Positions 8,982-18,807 of a DNA stretch of 64,000 nucleotides are shown here, piece after piece. The stretch is taken from NCBI RefSeq assembly GCF_900113175.1, contig NZ_FOOK01000008.1:58327-122326 (forward strand), written 5' to 3'. Numbering within the stretch: position 1 is the first letter of the stretch; each line of letters opens with the position of its first letter. The notes beneath the pieces are model-generated. The model had not been told where the DNA came from. It saw only the letters and a program-made list of their open reading frames with translations, and did not search any database. The stretch is from Planifilum fulgidum. Lineage in GTDB: Bacteria > Bacillota > Bacilli > Thermoactinomycetales > DSM-44946. Position numbers and translations under genes: made by a program.

Positions 8982-10099
8982 CGGTTCGGGAGAAAATGGG
9001 GAAAAGCCCTTTAAAGTCCAGCCGGAACGTCAGAAGCGGGATCCTTCGCCGGGTCATCGCCCGTTACGGGTGGACCCCCGTTTATGCGGAGAAGGTTCGG
9101 GGAGTGTGGCGGGTGGAGACGGAGGACGGGGCTTTCGCTTTGAAAAGAGCTGCCTGTCCGGGGAAGAAACTTTCCTTTTTGCACCGGGTGCTGGAAGAGG
9201 CCCGGTCCCAAGGAGTGGACGTCCTGCTGCCGTGGGTTCCCAGCAGGGGAGGACGCCCTTTTTTGGAGGAGCAGGGAAGGGCGTGGTACGCCACGCGCTG
9301 GTACGGCGAGGTTTCCGAACCCCGGGAGGCGCCTGCGGAAGAGCTGATCCGGCAACTGGCGATTCTTCACCGGGTTCTGGAGAAGACCGCGGGCGGAGAG
9401 AAGGCGTTTCGGTACCGGGCGGAAGGGAAGCTGGTTGAGCGGTGGAGAGATCAAAGGGAGCGGGTTCGGGAATACGGCGGCAAACTGAAGACCCGCGGGT
9501 TTGCCTCTCCCTTTGAGCAAATGCTGGGCGATCATGCGGAACTGCTGGATAAGGCCTTTTCCTTTGCCGTCCGGGGAATGGAGCGGTTTGTGGAGACGGA
9601 AGGGGGGATTCCTCCCCGTTACACCCTTTGTCACGGCCGGATTCACCCCCACAATCTCCTGAAGGGGGAGCAGGGATGGAAGTGGATCGATTGGGATCAC
9701 GCCCGGGTGGACAGCCCAACGCGGGATCTCGCCCTGTTTTTCCGGCAATTTTCGAACTCCGCCCAAGGGGGGAGCGGGATTCTTTCCCTCCTTTCGATCT
9801 ATGAACGGGAGCGCAAACTTGAGCGGAAGGAGAAAAAGCTCCTCGCGCTCTACTTGGCCTATCCCGACGGGATCGGCCAGCTCCTTCGGCTATACCGGAA
9901 ACCGGGAGGAATGGCGGAAGCCGAGGCGGTCCGTCGCCTGCGGATGGAGTTGGATCGGCTCCACGGGGTGCAGGAGGCGATCGGTGAGCTCTGGCCGAAA
10001 CGCCCCCTCCGCAAACGGCGGAAAGGCTCACCAGCAGGAGAAAGCATGGCTGTTGCCGCGCTTCGGGGACGGGTTGACAAGAAGGGAAGCGGCGATTGA
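8978..10099 (+). CDS. ysxE: CotS-family spore coat protein (YsxE), aminoglycoside-phosphotransferase fold
   Basis: 373 residues with a protein-kinase-like fold. It contains YTLCHGRIHPHNLL (catalytic loop) and KWIDWDHARVDSP (metal-binding loop), near residues 210-245. Asp is replaced by Arg in the HGD-type position (HGR), a hint that catalysis may be altered or lost. The gene starts in an ATGA overlap with the spoVID stop, so the two are coupled. In B. subtilis YsxE is a coat-associated relative of CotS and CotI. The tail is basic (RPLRKRRKGS). Confidence 0.85.
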   Translation: MTVREKMGKSPLKSSRNVRSGILRRVIARYGWTPVYAEKVRGVWRVETEDGAFALKRAACPGKKLSFLHRVLEEARSQGVDVLLPWVPSRGGRPFLEEQGRAWYATRWYGEVSEPREAPAEELIRQLAILHRVLEKTAGGEKAFRYRAEGKLVERWRDQRERVREYGGKLKTRGFASPFEQMLGDHAELLDKAFSFAVRGMERFVETEGGIPPRYTLCHGRIHPHNLLKGEQGWKWIDWDHARVDSPTRDLALFFRQFSNSAQGGSGILSLLSIYERERKLERKEKKLLALYLAYPDGIGQLLRLYRKPGGMAEAEAVRRLRMELDRLHGVQEAIGELWPKRPLRKRRKGSPAGESMAVAALRGRVDKKGSGD

Positions 10100-10372
10100 C
10101 GGGAAAGTCCCGGGCGAAAGATGCTTCTGGCCAGGGGTTTGCCCGATTTTTTTTTGGATGAATCCGATCGGCTGGAAATTCCGTTTCTTTATAAGAACAA
10201 GGCCGCCATTCCGCGGCCCTTCGATTGCGAAACAGCTCGAAAAATCAGCAAAAGGCTGGTTTTCTCTTCCAAAAGATCGAAAAATGTCGGGGAAATTTTT
10301 TGTTTTGGCTGGACAAGATGTCGATAAAAGCGCAAAATAAATAGAAAAAGGTTCGCAAGGGAGGCATATCCG

Positions 10373-10531
10373 GTGGGTATGGTCAAGTCCCTGATGCGAA
10401 GCGCCTACCGCGGCCTGCTGTTCATCCTTTTTCTCAGCGTCATGATGCTGGTGACCGTTCTGCTGCTCGCCTTCTTGGCCAATCCGTCGCTGATGTGGGA
10501 GAGCGTGCAGGAGGCCTTTCGCATGCCCTAG
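10373..10531 (+). CDS. Small single-span membrane protein of unknown function
   Basis: 52 codons from a GTG at 10373, with AAGGGAGG eight bases upstream. The product has a short basic N-terminus (MVKSLMRSAYRG), one strong hydrophobic helix of about 24 residues (LLFILFLSVMMLVTVLLLAF) and a short polar tail. I do not recognise it. It lies between ysxE and the valS leader on the same strand. The good ribosome site and clean membrane segment suggest a real gene, perhaps sporulation-linked through its neighbours. Confidence 0.6.
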   Translation: MGMVKSLMRSAYRGLLFILFLSVMMLVTVLLLAFLANPSLMWESVQEAFRMP

Positions 10532-10543
10532 AGAAAGAACCGT

Positions 10544-10572
10544 TTGACGAGGAGCTTTTTCCGTTGTAAAAT
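10544..10572 (+). promoter_or_regulatory. Sigma-A promoter of the valS T-box transcript
   Basis: TTGACG (10544-10549), a 17-base spacer and TAAAAT (10567-10572). It sits immediately before the T-box leader. Confidence 0.8.
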
Positions 10573-10574
10573 AA

Positions 10575-10850
10575 TTGTTGCCAATTGAATCGGGTAAGTG
10601 CGATGAGAGGGAAGAGTAGCCGGTGGCTGCCTTTCCAGAGAGAAGAACCCCCGGGCTGAAAGGTTCTTCAGGCAAAGCCGGTGAAGGTCGCCCTTGAGCA
10701 GTCCTTCCGAATCCCGCGAAGGGGTAGTAGGTTGGACCGTTCCCGACGTTAAAGGGGAAAAAGCGCACCGGATCGTCCCGCGATCCGGTGAACAAAGGTG
10801 GTACCGCGGAGAACTCCTTCCGTCCTTTGGATGGAAGGAGTTTATTTTTG
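10575..10850 (+). promoter_or_regulatory. T-box leader, valine specific
   Basis: The leader shows the Stem I landmarks GATGAGAGG and AGTAG, a probable specifier GTC at 10687-10689, and the conserved T-box AAAGGTGGTACCGCGG at about 10795-10810. A terminator follows: AACTCCTTCC at 10812-10821 pairs with GGAAGGAGTT at 10833-10842, then a T run. Uncharged tRNA-Val would pair with the specifier and the T-box, form the antiterminator and allow valS transcription. Confidence 0.92.
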
Positions 10851-10872
10851 AGCGAGCAAAGGAGGATGAAGG

Positions 10873-13524
10873 ATGGCGGGAAAAGGGACGGAGCTTCCAT
10901 CCGCCTATGATCCCAAGCAGACGGAAGAAAAATGGTACGATTACTGGATGAAAGGAGGCTTTTTCCAGGCCGGAAAAGATCCGTCCAAGCCTCCCTTCAC
11001 CATCGTGATTCCTCCGCCCAATGTTACGGGGAACCTGCACATCGGCCATGCTTTGAACAACACCTTGCAGGACATCCTGATCCGCTGGAAGCGAATGCAA
11101 GGATACGATGTTCTGTGGCTTCCGGGAATGGACCATGCCGGAATCGCCACCCAGTCCCGGGTGGAGGCCAAGCTGCGGGAGGAGGGAATCTCCCGCCACG
11201 ACTTGGGACGGGAAAAGTTTCTGGAGAGGGTCTGGGAGTGGAAGGAGCATTACGCGGGGGTCATCCGCGAGCAATGGAAAAAGATGGGACTCTCCCTGGA
11301 TTATTCCCGGGAGCGCTTCACCATGGACGAAGGCTTGTCCCGGGCCGTCAGGGAAGTGTTTGTCCGCCTGTATGAAAAGGGATTGATCTACCGGGGCAAA
11401 TATATCATCAACTGGGATCCGGAAGCCCGGACCGCCCTGTCGGATATCGAAGTGATTCATAAGGAAGTGCAGGGCAAGCTGTATCACCTGCGGTATCCGC
11501 TGAAGGACGGCAGCGGGTACATCCAGATTGCCACCACCCGGCCGGAGACCATGCTGGCGGATACGGCGGTGGCGGTCCATCCCGAGGATGACCGCTACAA
11601 GCACCTGGTGGGCAAAACGGTGATTTTGCCCATCATCGGCCGGGAAATCCCGATCGTGGCCGATAAGTACGTGGATCCCGAGTTCGGCAGCGGTGCGCTC
11701 AAGGTGACTCCCGCCCACGATCCCAACGACTTTGAGATCGGCATGCGCCACAATCTGCCGCAGGTCCTGGTGATGGACGAGGAGGGCAGGATGAACGAAA
11801 ACGCCGGTCCCTACAAGGGGCTGGACCGCTTTGAATGCCGCAAGCGAATCGTGAAGGACCTGGAAGAGGCGGGCGTGCTGGTCAAGGTCGAGGATCATGT
11901 GCATTCGGTCGGACACAGTGAGCGTTCCGGCGCCGTGGTGGAGCCGATCCTCTCCACCCAGTGGTTCGTGCGGATGAAACCCCTGGCGGAGAGAGCGATC
12001 GCCCACACCAAAAGCGGCGAGGGAGTCCGTTTCGTACCCGAGCGGTTTGAGAAGATTTATCTCCACTGGATCGAGAACGTGCGGGATTGGTGCATTTCCC
12101 GACAGCTGTGGTGGGGTCACCGCATTCCGGCCTGGCACTGCGGGGACTGCGGCGAAATCACCGTTTCCCGGGAGACCCCTGAAAGGTGCTCCCACTGCGG
12201 AAGCACATCCCTTGAGCAGGATCCCGACGTGCTGGACACTTGGTTCAGTTCGGCCCTGTGGCCCTTTTCCACGATGGGCTGGCCGGAGGAGACCGAGGAC
12301 TTGCGCCGCTACTATCCGACGGATGTGCTCGTCACCGGCTACGACATCATTTACTTCTGGGTGGCCCGCATGATTTTCACCGCCCTGGAGTTTACCGGAA
12401 AGAAGCCCTTTAAAGAGGTGCTGATCACCGGAATCGTCCGGGATGCGGATGGGCGCAAGATGTCCAAATCCCTGGGCAACGGCGTGGACCCGCTGGAAGT
12501 GATTGAAAAATACGGGACCGACGCGATGCGGTTCATGCTGTCCACCGGGTGCACTCCCGGAAACGACCAGCGTTTCCGCTGGGAGCGGGTGGAGTCGGCC
12601 CGCAACTTCGCCAACAAGATCTGGAACGCGTCCCGCTTTGCGCTGATGCATTTGGCGGAGGCGAGGAAGGAGGATCTGGCCCTGTCCGGCCCCTTCTCGG
12701 TTTCCGACCGCTGGATTCTCCACCGGTTGAACGAAACGATCGCCGAAGTGACCCGCCACTTGAACCGGTACGATTTCGGGGAAGCCGGCCGGGTCCTGTA
12801 CCACTTTATCTGGGATGAGTTCTGCGACTGGTACATCGAATTCTCCAAGCTCTTCCTCTACGGGGAGGATGAGGAGGCCAAGCGCGTCACCCGGGCGGTC
12901 CTCTGCCATGTGCTGGACCGATCCCTGCGCCTGCTTCATCCCTTCATGCCCTTCATCACGGAGGAAATTTGGCAGAAGCTTCCCGGAACCGGCCCCAGCA
13001 TTTCGGTGGCGGAATGGCCGGTGGCCGACGAGTCTCTCCAAGCTCCCGACGCGGTCAAGGAAATGCGGATTCTGATCGATGTGATCCGGTCCGTGCGCAA
13101 CATCCGGTCCGAAATGGAGATTCCGCCCAAAAGGAAGATCACCCTGCTGATCCGCACCGAACCGGAGGTCCACGCCGCAATCCGGGACAACGAATCGGCC
13201 ATCTGCCGGTTGTGCGGCGCGGAAAAGGTGACGGCGGGCCCCGATGTCACCCGTCCCGACAAGGCGATGACGGCGGTGGTGTCCGGCGCCGAAGTGTTCC
13301 TCCCCCTGGAGGGGATGATCGACATCGAAGAGACGATCGCCCGCCTGGAGAAGGAGCTGAAAAAGCTCGATTACGAAGTGGAGCGGGTGGAGAAGAAACT
13401 TTCCAACCCCGGGTTCGTCCAGAAGGCTCCGGCCCACATCGTCGAGGGAGAAAGGCGGAAAGGGGAGGAATACCGGGAGAGAAGGGAGAAGGTTTTGGCC
13501 CGTCTGCGGGAGCTGAAAGGGTAG
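10873..13524 (+). CDS. valS: Valine--tRNA ligase
   Basis: 883 residues, a class I aminoacyl-tRNA synthetase. It contains the HIGH motif in [16 protein letters not shown] (near residue 50), the editing domain ([18 protein letters not shown]), a zinc-ribbon-like CGDCG...CSHCGS pair and the KMSKS loop in [16 protein letters not shown]-terminal coiled-coil arm ([19 protein letters not shown]) binds tRNA. AGGAGG precedes the ATG. Expression is controlled by the T-box upstream. Confidence 0.98.
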   Translation: MAGKGTELPSAYDPKQTEEKWYDYWMKGGFFQAGKDPSKPPFTIVIPPPNVTGNLHIGHALNNTLQDILIRWKRMQGYDVLWLPGMDHAGIATQSRVEAKLREEGISRHDLGREKFLERVWEWKEHYAGVIREQWKKMGLSLDYSRERFTMDEGLSRAVREVFVRLYEKGLIYRGKYIINWDPEARTALSDIEVIHKEVQGKLYHLRYPLKDGSGYIQIATTRPETMLADTAVAVHPEDDRYKHLVGKTVILPIIGREIPIVADKYVDPEFGSGALKVTPAHDPNDFEIGMRHNLPQVLVMDEEGRMNENAGPYKGLDRFECRKRIVKDLEEAGVLVKVEDHVHSVGHSERSGAVVEPILSTQWFVRMKPLAERAIAHTKSGEGVRFVPERFEKIYLHWIENVRDWCISRQLWWGHRIPAWHCGDCGEITVSRETPERCSHCGSTSLEQDPDVLDTWFSSALWPFSTMGWPEETEDLRRYYPTDVLVTGYDIIYFWVARMIFTALEFTGKKPFKEVLITGIVRDADGRKMSKSLGNGVDPLEVIEKYGTDAMRFMLSTGCTPGNDQRFRWERVESARNFANKIWNASRFALMHLAEARKEDLALSGPFSVSDRWILHRLNETIAEVTRHLNRYDFGEAGRVLYHFIWDEFCDWYIEFSKLFLYGEDEEAKRVTRAVLCHVLDRSLRLLHPFMPFITEEIWQKLPGTGPSISVAEWPVADESLQAPDAVKEMRILIDVIRSVRNIRSEMEIPPKRKITLLIRTEPEVHAAIRDNESAICRLCGAEKVTAGPDVTRPDKAMTAVVSGAEVFLPLEGMIDIEETIARLEKELKKLDYEVERVEKKLSNPGFVQKAPAHIVEGERRKGEEYRERREKVLARLRELKG

Positions 13525-13529
13525 GGAGC

Positions 13530-13552
13530 GGCAGCCTCCCTGCCCTTTTTTC
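13530..13552 (+). terminator. Probable terminator after valS
   Basis: A short stem GGCAG (13530-13534) / CTGCC (13540-13544) is followed by a run of T bases. The stem is only five base pairs. Confidence 0.4.
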
Positions 13553-13644
13553 CGAAAAACCTTTCTTGATCGGCCGAAGGATCCCCGTTATCATGAAAAG
13601 GGTAAACGCAGTTTGAAGCATTGAGGAAAGGGATCGAGGGCAAG

Positions 13645-14988
13645 ATGGCTCAAGAGCGGTTTGTCACCAAAGAGGACGTGTTCAATTGGATGGAACAGGG
13701 ATGCGCTTCGGGGATTCAGCCGGGGCTGGAACGGATGAACTGGGCCCTCGAGCGGCTGGGGCACCCCGAGAGGCGCCTGAAATTTATCCATATCGCGGGG
13801 ACAAACGGCAAGGGGTCCACCGCGGCCATGATTGCGCAGGTCCTGAAGAAAGCCGGATATTCCACGGGGATGTTCGTCTCCCCCTATGTGACGGAATGGA
13901 ATGAGCGGATCTCCGTGGACGGGCGCCCCATCCCGGAATCTTCCTTTGTCCGCTGGGCGGAACAGCTTCGCCCGCTGGCGGAGGAGATGGACCGGGAAGT
14001 GGGAAAACCCACCCCCTTTGAATTTTGGACGCTTTTGGCCCTTTGCTATTTCGCCCGGGAGGCGGTGCCCTGGTTTGTGGTGTGGGAGGCGGGACTGGGG
14101 GGCCGTTTGGATTCCACCAACGTGGTTTTCCCCCTTGTCTCCGTCATCACCAACGTTGGTCTGGATCATATACATTTATTGGGGAACACTCCGGGCAAAA
14201 TCGCGGAGGAAAAAGCGGGAATCATCAAGCCGGGCGTGCCGGTGGTGAGCGGGGCGGAGGACCCGGACGCCATCTCTGTGATTGAGAAGCGGGCGAAGGA
14301 AAACAAGAGCGATCTTTATCTCCTGCACCGCGATTTCTGGGCGGAGATCCTCGAGTCGGGGCCCGGAGGACAGCGTCTCCGGTTCGGAAACGTGTACCGG
14401 ACCCTGTCGGATCTGCAGCTGCCCCTTCATGGGGAACATCAGGTGAAAAACGCGGCGGTCGCCCTGATGACCCTGGATCTGTTGCGGCAATTTTACGCCG
14501 CCGTGCTGGAGGACGAGGACATTCGGGAGGGGCTGTCCGCCACGGTTTGGCCCGGACGGTTGGAAAAGGCGGCCGATCGGCCGGACATCTGGCTGGACGG
14601 GGCGCATAACCGCGAGGCGGCGCGGGCGTTGGCCGAATCGGTTCGGGCGATTCGCCGCTCGCATACATACGAGCGCCTCCATCTCATGCTGGCCGTCTCG
14701 GCGGACAAAGAGGTGGACGAGATCTTGACTCCCCTGCTTCCCTTGGCCGACTCCGTAATGGTGACCCGGGCCGACATCTCCCGGGCGCTCCCGGTGGAGC
14801 AGCTGGCGGATGCGGTCCGGCGCATGGCGCCGGAGATGGAGGTCAAAAAAGCGCCGACGGCGGCGGAGGGACTTCGCCGTCTGAGGGAGGAAGCGGGGAG
14901 CGGGGACATGATTCTCGTCACCGGGTCGCTGTTTTTGGTTTCTGAGGTTCGCAGCATGCTGATGACAAATAAGGAACAAGGTTGGTGA
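13645..14988 (+). CDS. folC: Folylpolyglutamate synthase / dihydrofolate synthase
   Basis: About 447 residues of the Mur-ligase superfamily. The P-loop [16 protein letters not shown] lies near residue 50. [17 protein letters not shown] is the folate site, and the C-terminal ligase domain has [14 protein letters not shown]. It adds glutamate to dihydropteroate and folates. ATG 13645 is preferred; a TTG at 13621 in frame lacks a good ribosome site. The 3' end overlaps murC. Its place after valS is conserved in Bacillales. Confidence 0.95.
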   Translation: MAQERFVTKEDVFNWMEQGCASGIQPGLERMNWALERLGHPERRLKFIHIAGTNGKGSTAAMIAQVLKKAGYSTGMFVSPYVTEWNERISVDGRPIPESSFVRWAEQLRPLAEEMDREVGKPTPFEFWTLLALCYFAREAVPWFVVWEAGLGGRLDSTNVVFPLVSVITNVGLDHIHLLGNTPGKIAEEKAGIIKPGVPVVSGAEDPDAISVIEKRAKENKSDLYLLHRDFWAEILESGPGGQRLRFGNVYRTLSDLQLPLHGEHQVKNAAVALMTLDLLRQFYAAVLEDEDIREGLSATVWPGRLEKAADRPDIWLDGAHNREAARALAESVRAIRRSHTYERLHLMLAVSADKEVDEILTPLLPLADSVMVTRADISRALPVEQLADAVRRMAPEMEVKKAPTAAEGLRRLREEAGSGDMILVTGSLFLVSEVRSMLMTNKEQGW

Positions 14989-16388
14989 GGCGAGTGAACG
15001 GGATCAGGCACGCGCATTTTATCGGGATCGGCGGATACGGAATGAGCGCCATCGCCCGTGTTCTCCTCGACATGGGCATCCGGGTCACCGGTTCGGATGT
15101 TGCGGAAAACAAGTTGATCAAGCGGCTGCTGGAGCGGGGGGCGATCGTCCACATCGGCCACGATGCCTCCCATGTGGAGGGGGCCGATTTGGTCGTATAC
15201 TCCTCCAGCATTCCGGAGGAGAACGTGGAGAGGGTCGAGGCAAAGCGGCGGGGGATTCCCGTCCTCCACCGCTCTCAGATGCTGGCCCGGCTGCTCAACG
15301 ACCGGTTTGGGATCGCCGTTGCCGGAGCCCACGGCAAAACCACCACCTCTTCGATGATCGCCCAAACCCTGGAGTTGTGCGGGAAAGATCCCACCTACGT
15401 GATCGGCGGCGAGATTCTCGGCCTGGACGGCAACGCCAAAGCGGGAAGCAGCTCCTTCGTGGTGGCGGAAGCCGATGAAAGTGACGGGACGTTTTTGGAA
15501 TATTACCCCGCGATCGCCGTGGTCACCAACGTCGAAAAGGATCATCTGGAAAATTACGATGGAGATTTCAGAAACTTGAAAAAGGCCTATCGCCAGTTTT
15601 TGAGCCAGGTGAAACCGGATGGCCTCACCGTGCTGTGCCTGGATGATCCCCACTTGCGGGAAATCGCCCGTGAACGGCACCATCGCCTGATCACCTACGG
15701 CATCGACCATCCCGCCGATTACAATGCCGTCGACATTCGGCGCCACGGCAGACAGGTAAGCTTCCGGGTGGTGCGCGGGAAGGAGGAACTGGGGCAAGTG
15801 ACGCTTCAGGTTCCCGGCCGCCACAACGCGAGCAACGCCCTGGCCGCCCTGATCGTCTGCATGGAAATCGGCCTTTCCTTTCCCGAGATTGCGGAAGCCC
15901 TCGGACAGTTCCGGGGGGCCAAACGCCGCTTCCAGCTGATCGGCGAAGTGGACGGAATCACCGTGGTGGATGATTACGCCCATCATCCGACGGAAATCCG
16001 GGCCACCCTCGCCGGTGCCAAGGCGATGGAGAAGCGCATTGTCGCCGTTTTTCAGCCGCAGCGCTTTTCCAGGACTTACTTTTTGATGGAGGAGTTCAGC
16101 CGGGCTTTCGATCAGGCGGATGAAGTGATCATCACCGACATTTACTCCCCTCCCGGAGAAAAACCGATTCCCGGCGTGACCTCGGAGCGGCTTGCAGAGC
16201 TCGTCCGGCGGAACAGCAACCCCAACACGCTGTATTGCCCCACCAAGGAAGATGTGGTGGACACTCTGCTGAAACGGATCCGCCCGGGGGATTTGGTCAT
16301 GACCATGGGTGCCGGGGACATCTGGCGGGCGGCCCAGGATCTCGTGTACAAATTGGAGGCGCGCGCCCGGGTGGGGAAGGAAAGTTGA
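14985..16388 (+). CDS. murC: UDP-N-acetylmuramate--L-alanine ligase
   Basis: About 467 residues. It adds the first amino acid of the peptidoglycan stem peptide. It carries the N-terminal Rossmann motif [14 protein letters not shown], the ATP loop [15 protein letters not shown], the DESDGTF block and [14 protein letters not shown], all typical of MurC. The likely start is GTG 14985, four bases overlapping the folC stop (GTGA), with AAGGA at 14971-14975. GTG 14994 is an alternative. murC is elsewhere in B. subtilis, so the folC-murC pairing differs from that genome. Confidence 0.95.
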   Translation: MRRVNGIRHAHFIGIGGYGMSAIARVLLDMGIRVTGSDVAENKLIKRLLERGAIVHIGHDASHVEGADLVVYSSSIPEENVERVEAKRRGIPVLHRSQMLARLLNDRFGIAVAGAHGKTTTSSMIAQTLELCGKDPTYVIGGEILGLDGNAKAGSSSFVVAEADESDGTFLEYYPAIAVVTNVEKDHLENYDGDFRNLKKAYRQFLSQVKPDGLTVLCLDDPHLREIARERHHRLITYGIDHPADYNAVDIRRHGRQVSFRVVRGKEELGQVTLQVPGRHNASNALAALIVCMEIGLSFPEIAEALGQFRGAKRRFQLIGEVDGITVVDDYAHHPTEIRATLAGAKAMEKRIVAVFQPQRFSRTYFLMEEFSRAFDQADEVIITDIYSPPGEKPIPGVTSERLAELVRRNSNPNTLYCPTKEDVVDTLLKRIRPGDLVMTMGAGDIWRAAQDLVYKLEARARVGKES

Positions 16389-16431
16389 CAAACATCCGGT
16401 AACGTTCGATCAGGAATGACAGGAGGCAGTC

Positions 16432-16914
16432 ATGGACGTCAAAACCACTGATTTGTGCGATCAGTTTGCGTCGCAAGCCGCAGTGTGCGAGGATATTTTC
16501 GTCTCTTTTGGCGGAAGGAAACGGTTTTCCGGTCCGATCGCCACCGTCCGCGTGTTTGAAGACAATGTGCTGGTGCGGAAAATGATCGAGACGGTTCCCG
16601 CCGGCACCGTGCTGGTGGTGGACGGCGGCGGCTCCAGAAGGTGCGCCCTGCTGGGAGACCGGCTGGCCGCCGTCGCGGTGGAACGGGGGATTGCCGGATT
16701 CATCATCCATGGTTGCGTCAGGGATACGGCGGAACTGGCCCGGATGGACATCGGTGTGTTGGCGTTGGGGAAGGTTCCGCTGAAAAGCCGCAAGGAAGGG
16801 ACGGGAGCCGTCGGCGAGACCGTTCGGTTTGCCGGAGTGGACTGGGTTCCCGGACACCATGTGTACGTGGACGAGGACGGTGTGGTTTTGCTTCCCCAAA
16901 AAGTGGAACTCTGA
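16432..16914 (+). CDS. rraA: RraA-family protein (RNase E inhibitor-like / HMG-oxaloacetate aldolase-like)
   Basis: 160 residues, the usual RraA length. It shows TTDLCDQF at the N-terminus, VLVVDGGGSRRCALLGDRLA and GFIIHGCVRDTAEL, whose Arg-Asp is the metal/oxaloacetate-site pair of the fold. The ATG follows ACAGGAGGCAG at ideal spacing. Family members act as 4-hydroxy-4-methyl-2-oxoglutarate aldolases or oxaloacetate decarboxylases, and in E. coli as an RNase E regulator. Which applies here is not visible. It ends with a strong hairpin and appears to be a single transcription unit. Confidence 0.9.
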   Translation: MDVKTTDLCDQFASQAAVCEDIFVSFGGRKRFSGPIATVRVFEDNVLVRKMIETVPAGTVLVVDGGGSRRCALLGDRLAAVAVERGIAGFIIHGCVRDTAELARMDIGVLALGKVPLKSRKEGTGAVGETVRFAGVDWVPGHHVYVDEDGVVLLPQKVEL

Positions 16915-16937
16915 AGGCGGCCGATGCGGGCCGCAGA

Positions 16938-16974
16938 AAGGATGTGCCGCGCAGAAAAATCGCGGCACATCCTT
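16938..16974 (+). terminator. Strong inverted repeat after rraA
   Basis: A perfect 14-bp stem (16938-16951 with 16961-16974), loop CAGAAAAAT. The T tract after it is poor (TTGTTGG), so it may be a weak terminator or an RNA-stabilising hairpin. Confidence 0.55.
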
Positions 16975-17212
16975 GTTGGAACGACATGACGAAGCGGGGT
17001 CGTCGGACCGCGCTTTTTTCATTTCCGCCGGCAATGCATTTGAATTAGGTAGATTTTCCTTTCGGCTGGACTTGAACTGGCCTTGTGGAAAGCGGTATAT
17101 TGGATGACAGACGGTTTCAAATTGAAACTACCGTCAGAAAGAACAAACTCCGGGCCATTTTTGATCATCACCGGCGTCCGGAGCATTTGGCGGAAAGGGA
17201 GGGGGCGTTGCT

Positions 17213-18010
17213 GTGAAAATGCCGTTCAGTAGAATGGGTCTGATTTTTTTGATTTCCGTTCTGGCGCTGAGCGTTTCGGCCTGCGGCAGCGGGGAGAAGG
17301 GCTCCGACGGGAGTGAGGTTCCCGAAAAGATCACCATCGGAACCGATACGAGTTTTGTCCCCTTTGAATTCCTGAATCAGGACACGGGGGAGTATGAAGG
17401 GTTCGACATCGATCTCGTCAAGGCCATTGCCGAAAAGATCGGGATCGAATATGAATTGAAGCCGATGGATTTCAACGGTTTGATTCCCGCGTTGCAGACG
17501 GGAAACCTGGATATGGCGATCGCCGGCATGACGATCACGGATGAGCGAAAAAAAGTGGTCGATTTCACCCGCCCTTACTATGACGCGGGTTTGTACATCC
17601 TGGTCCGTTCCGATGAGAAATCGATCAAGGGCGTGGAGGATCTGAAGGGAAAAGTGGTCGCCACCAAACAGGGAACGACCAGTTTCAATTATGCTTCCAA
17701 GCTGGACGGCCTCAAGGAAGTGCGGCCGTTTCCGAACATCGATCAGGCATACATGGAACTGGAGAAGGGTTCCGCCGATGCGGTGATCTATGATTCTCCC
17801 AATGTCCTTTATTACATCAAAACCAAGGGAAAAGGAAAAGTGAAGGCCGTCGGCGATCTGCTGCAGGCGGAATCCTACGGAATCGCCTTTCCCAAGGGAA
17901 GTCCGTTGAGGGACAAGGTGGACGAGGCCCTCGGCGAGCTGATGGAAGACGGCACCTATGAAAAGCTTTACGTCAAGTGGTTTGGCCAAAAGCCTCCGAA
18001 GAAAGAATAA
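17213..18010 (+). CDS. Polar amino-acid ABC transporter substrate-binding lipoprotein (GlnH-like)
   Basis: 265 residues. The signal peptide ends in a lipobox, LSVSAC (cysteine about residue 24), so it is tethered outside the membrane. The mature part is an SBP_bac_3 domain with TIGTDTSFVPFEFLNQD, GFDIDLVKAIAEKIG and DMAIAGMTITDERKK, typical of glutamine/arginine/cystine-binding proteins. GTG 17213 has AGGGAGGGGG about seven bases upstream. The permease follows after a terminator. The exact substrate is not decided by the sequence. Confidence 0.93.
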   Translation: MKMPFSRMGLIFLISVLALSVSACGSGEKGSDGSEVPEKITIGTDTSFVPFEFLNQDTGEYEGFDIDLVKAIAEKIGIEYELKPMDFNGLIPALQTGNLDMAIAGMTITDERKKVVDFTRPYYDAGLYILVRSDEKSIKGVEDLKGKVVATKQGTTSFNYASKLDGLKEVRPFPNIDQAYMELEKGSADAVIYDSPNVLYYIKTKGKGKVKAVGDLLQAESYGIAFPKGSPLRDKVDEALGELMEDGTYEKLYVKWFGQKPPKKE

Positions 18011-18052
18011 CCCGGGTTGGACCGTCAACTGGAGGGTTCATCGGAGTTTCGG

Positions 18053-18081
18053 GCGTAACAAAGATGTTGCGCTCTTTTTTT
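18053..18081 (+). terminator. Terminator between binding protein and permease genes
   Basis: GCGTAACA (18053-18060) pairs with TGTTGCGC (18065-18072, one G-U pair), followed by seven T bases. Partial termination here would give more binding protein than permease, as is common in ABC importers. Confidence 0.75.
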
Positions 18082-18098
18082 GAAATGGGGGAGAGAGA

Positions 18099-18767
18099 GT
18101 GAACAGGAATTTTGATCTGGATTGGTCGGCGGCGGTTGATGCGATGCCGCTGCTTCTGGAAGGGGCGAGGCTGACCCTCGTCATTTCCGTTGTCGGGCTG
18201 TTTTTCGGATTTTTGATCGGTTTGGCGGCAGGCCTTGCCCGCACTTCCGGGAACAGGATTTTGTCGGGCATCTCCGCGGTCTATGTCGAATTGATCCGCG
18301 GCACGCCCATCCTGGTTCAGGCCATATGGATTTATTTCGCTCTTCCGATCGCACTGGGGATGGAAATCGAGCGGCTGACCGCCGCCATTGCCGCCATTGC
18401 CGTCAATTCCGGGGCTTATATCGCCGAGATCGTGAGGGGTTCCATCCAATCGGTTCCGAAGGGTCAGGTGGAAGCGGGGCGTTCCCTCGGGTTGACCCAG
18501 GCGCAGACATTTTGGCATGTCGTTTGGCCCCAGGCCTTCAGGCGGATGATCCCCCCGTTGGGTAACCAGTTGATTATCAGCCTGAAGGACACCTCCATTT
18601 TGACGATCATCGGCGTGGCGGAAATCGTGCGGCAGGCCCAGCAGGTGGTCGCGTCCAATTTTCGGGCCTTCGAGGTGTATACCACCGCCGCGTTGCTGTA
18701 TTTTGTCATGACCTTGACCATTTCTTTGATCTTGCGGGGAATGGAGCGGAGGCTCAACGTCGGTTGA
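18099..18767 (+). CDS. Polar amino-acid ABC transporter permease
   Basis: 222 residues with about five membrane spans. The HisM/GlnP family inner-membrane signature ELIRGTPILVQAIWIYF and the EAA loop EIVRGSIQSVPKGQVEAG are present. It would form the channel for the binding protein just upstream. GTG start with a GGGGGAG ribosome site. No ATP-binding subunit gene lies in the cluster, so it must share an ATPase encoded elsewhere. Confidence 0.92.
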   Translation: MNRNFDLDWSAAVDAMPLLLEGARLTLVISVVGLFFGFLIGLAAGLARTSGNRILSGISAVYVELIRGTPILVQAIWIYFALPIALGMEIERLTAAIAAIAVNSGAYIAEIVRGSIQSVPKGQVEAGRSLGLTQAQTFWHVVWPQAFRRMIPPLGNQLIISLKDTSILTIIGVAEIVRQAQQVVASNFRAFEVYTTAALLYFVMTLTISLILRGMERRLNVG

Positions 18768-18807
18768 ATCGGCTAAGACCCAATGACGTCGGAACGGGGG
18801 GTTCGGG

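Noticed and set aside
10528..13437. An open frame of about 970 codons on the minus strand opposite valS
   Set aside because: Entirely antisense to valS and the T-box, with no recognisable motif or ribosome site.
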